12,423 nt of DNA from Thermoplasmata archaeon (lineage in GTDB: Archaea; Thermoplasmatota; Thermoplasmata; Thermoplasmatales; Thermoplasmataceae): NCBI GenBank assembly GCA_021797025.1, contig JAKAAK010000069.1, forward strand, positions 1 to 12,423, in the 5' to 3' direction. A program made the position numbers and the translations under genes. Positions within the stretch are counted from its first letter, which is position 1. Every line of letters begins with the position of its first letter. Shown piece by piece: positions 12,003 through 12,423 of the stretch. The notes below the pieces were generated by a model that saw nothing but the letters and a program-made list of their open reading frames with translations, did no database searches and was not told where the DNA came from.

Positions 12003-12423
12003 ATGATATATGCTGGAATAGCTCTGGCCAAGAAGAAGTTTGATTATTGCATTATAGACAGTGAATTGAAAGTAATAAAAATGGGAATGCTGATAAACAA
12101 CATACATGGTTTCAGCGAATTTCTAAGAATAATAAAGAAATATAAAAATATAAAACTGGGAATAGAATCAACAGGGATATACTATGTTAACTTGTATACA
12201 TTTTTAATAAACAACAATTGCAATATAATACTGTTAAATCCACTGGAAACAAAGCTGTTGAAGAGTTCAAGGATAAGGAAGAATAATACAGATAAAATAG
12301 ATGCAGAAGCAATAGCAAAATATATTATAATACGTAAAAGCAATATAATTAGCATGGATAAAAATACTTATTCGAACCTTAAAGAATACGTATACACATA
12401 TATAAGGATAAACAAAAAAATAA
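11790..12423 (+). mobile_element. IS110-family insertion sequence, left part
   Basis: An IS110-type transposase gene begins here and leaves the window. The left end cannot be fixed, because IS110 elements lack terminal inverted repeats; it should lie between the carboxylase stop (11670) and the transposase start. I place it near the start of a repeat-containing non-coding stretch. TTGTATACTG occurs at 11799-11808 and 11921-11930, and ATTTGCCTT at 11792-11800 and 11853-11861. Confidence 0.55.
12003..12423 (+). CDS. IS110-family DEDD transposase, 3' truncated by window end
   Basis: An open frame of 140 codons with no stop before the window ends. The N-terminal RuvC-like domain of IS110 recombinases is clear: MIYAGIALAKKKFDYCIID (1-19), KLGIESTGIYYVNLYTFL (51-68) and NPLETKLLKSSRIRKNNTDK (79-98) followed by IDAEAIAKYI. 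Catalytic acids E55, D97 and D100 are present. The first Asp of the DEDD set (GIDVAK in the family) is Ala here (A7, codon GCT, one base from GAT), so the enzyme may be dead. In-frame ATGs at 11967 and 11982 would add 12 or 7 residues, but the family normally begins close to the GID motif. Codon use is very A-rich compared with the carboxylase operon, fitting a mobile gene. It lies downstream of the operon in the same direction. Confidence 0.85.
   Translation, partial: MIYAGIALAKKKFDYCIIDSELKVIKMGMLINNIHGFSEFLRIIKKYKNIKLGIESTGIYYVNLYTFLINNNCNIILLNPLETKLLKSSRIRKNNTDKIDAEAIAKYIIIRKSNIISMDKNTYSNLKEYVYTYIRINKKI

Noticed and set aside
11772..12107. Minus-strand 111-codon frame
   Set aside because: It overlaps the transposase start antisense, shows no recognisable motif, and its composition fits AT-rich non-coding DNA.
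1..12423. CRISPR array or rRNA genes
   Set aside because: No regularly spaced repeats and no rRNA-like sequence were seen.

Overview
The window looks like chromosomal DNA of an AT-rich archaeon, most likely of the Thermoplasmatales type (inference from style, not from a marker gene). The tRNA-Cys has no encoded CCA. First genes of transcription units have TATA-like boxes about 25 bp before the start codon and no leader. Genes inside operons have GGAGGTGAT-type ribosome sites. The regulators (Lrp/AsnC, ribbon-helix-helix, winged helix) and the Xer-like integrase fit an archaeon.

Left part (1-2660): a complete tRNA-Cys gene whose 3' end is overlapped, antisense, by the 3' end of a tyrosine recombinase gene. 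This is the usual signature of an element integrated into a tRNA gene. The integrase is the last gene of a tightly coupled minus-strand operon: ribbon-helix-helix protein, zinc-ribbon protein, integrase. A divergent winged-helix regulator faces it across a short region with TTCATATGAA-like palindromes. About 700 bases of AT-rich DNA with only short reading-frame remnants follow. No second copy of the tRNA 3' end was found, so the far boundary of the element is unknown.

Middle (2660-4090): a biotin-protein ligase that has lost every arginine of the conserved GRGRRGR biotin-binding loop, and an Lrp/AsnC regulator. Both are on the minus strand.

Right part (4212-11670): one long plus-strand operon of eight genes. 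In order they are a class III aminotransferase, an NCS1 permease, an 83-residue Cys-rich protein, two carboxyltransferase-type proteins (AHS1 and AHS2), a LamB/YcsF (PxpA-like) protein, a 70-residue biotin carrier protein and a biotin carboxylase. The key point is that AHS1 and AHS2 carry the motifs of urea carboxylase (KYNPSRTFT; WARKDGGEAGIHPSNI) rather than those of KipI/KipA (PxpB/PxpC). With the stand-alone carrier and biotin carboxylase they would make a fully split, urea-carboxylase-like biotin enzyme. No acyl-CoA carboxyltransferase and no allophanate hydrolase is present, and a LamB/PxpA protein stands where the hydrolase would be. My model is uptake of a cyclic amide, ATP- and biotin-dependent N-carboxylation, ring opening with LamB, and transamination of the resulting amino acid. 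The ligase at 2726-3433 would biotinylate the carrier, and the divergent Lrp-type protein may control the operon.

Right edge (about 11790-12423): the start of an IS110-family element. Its DEDD transposase runs off the window and has Ala in place of the first catalytic Asp. The repeat-containing DNA upstream is where a bridge RNA would be encoded in this family.
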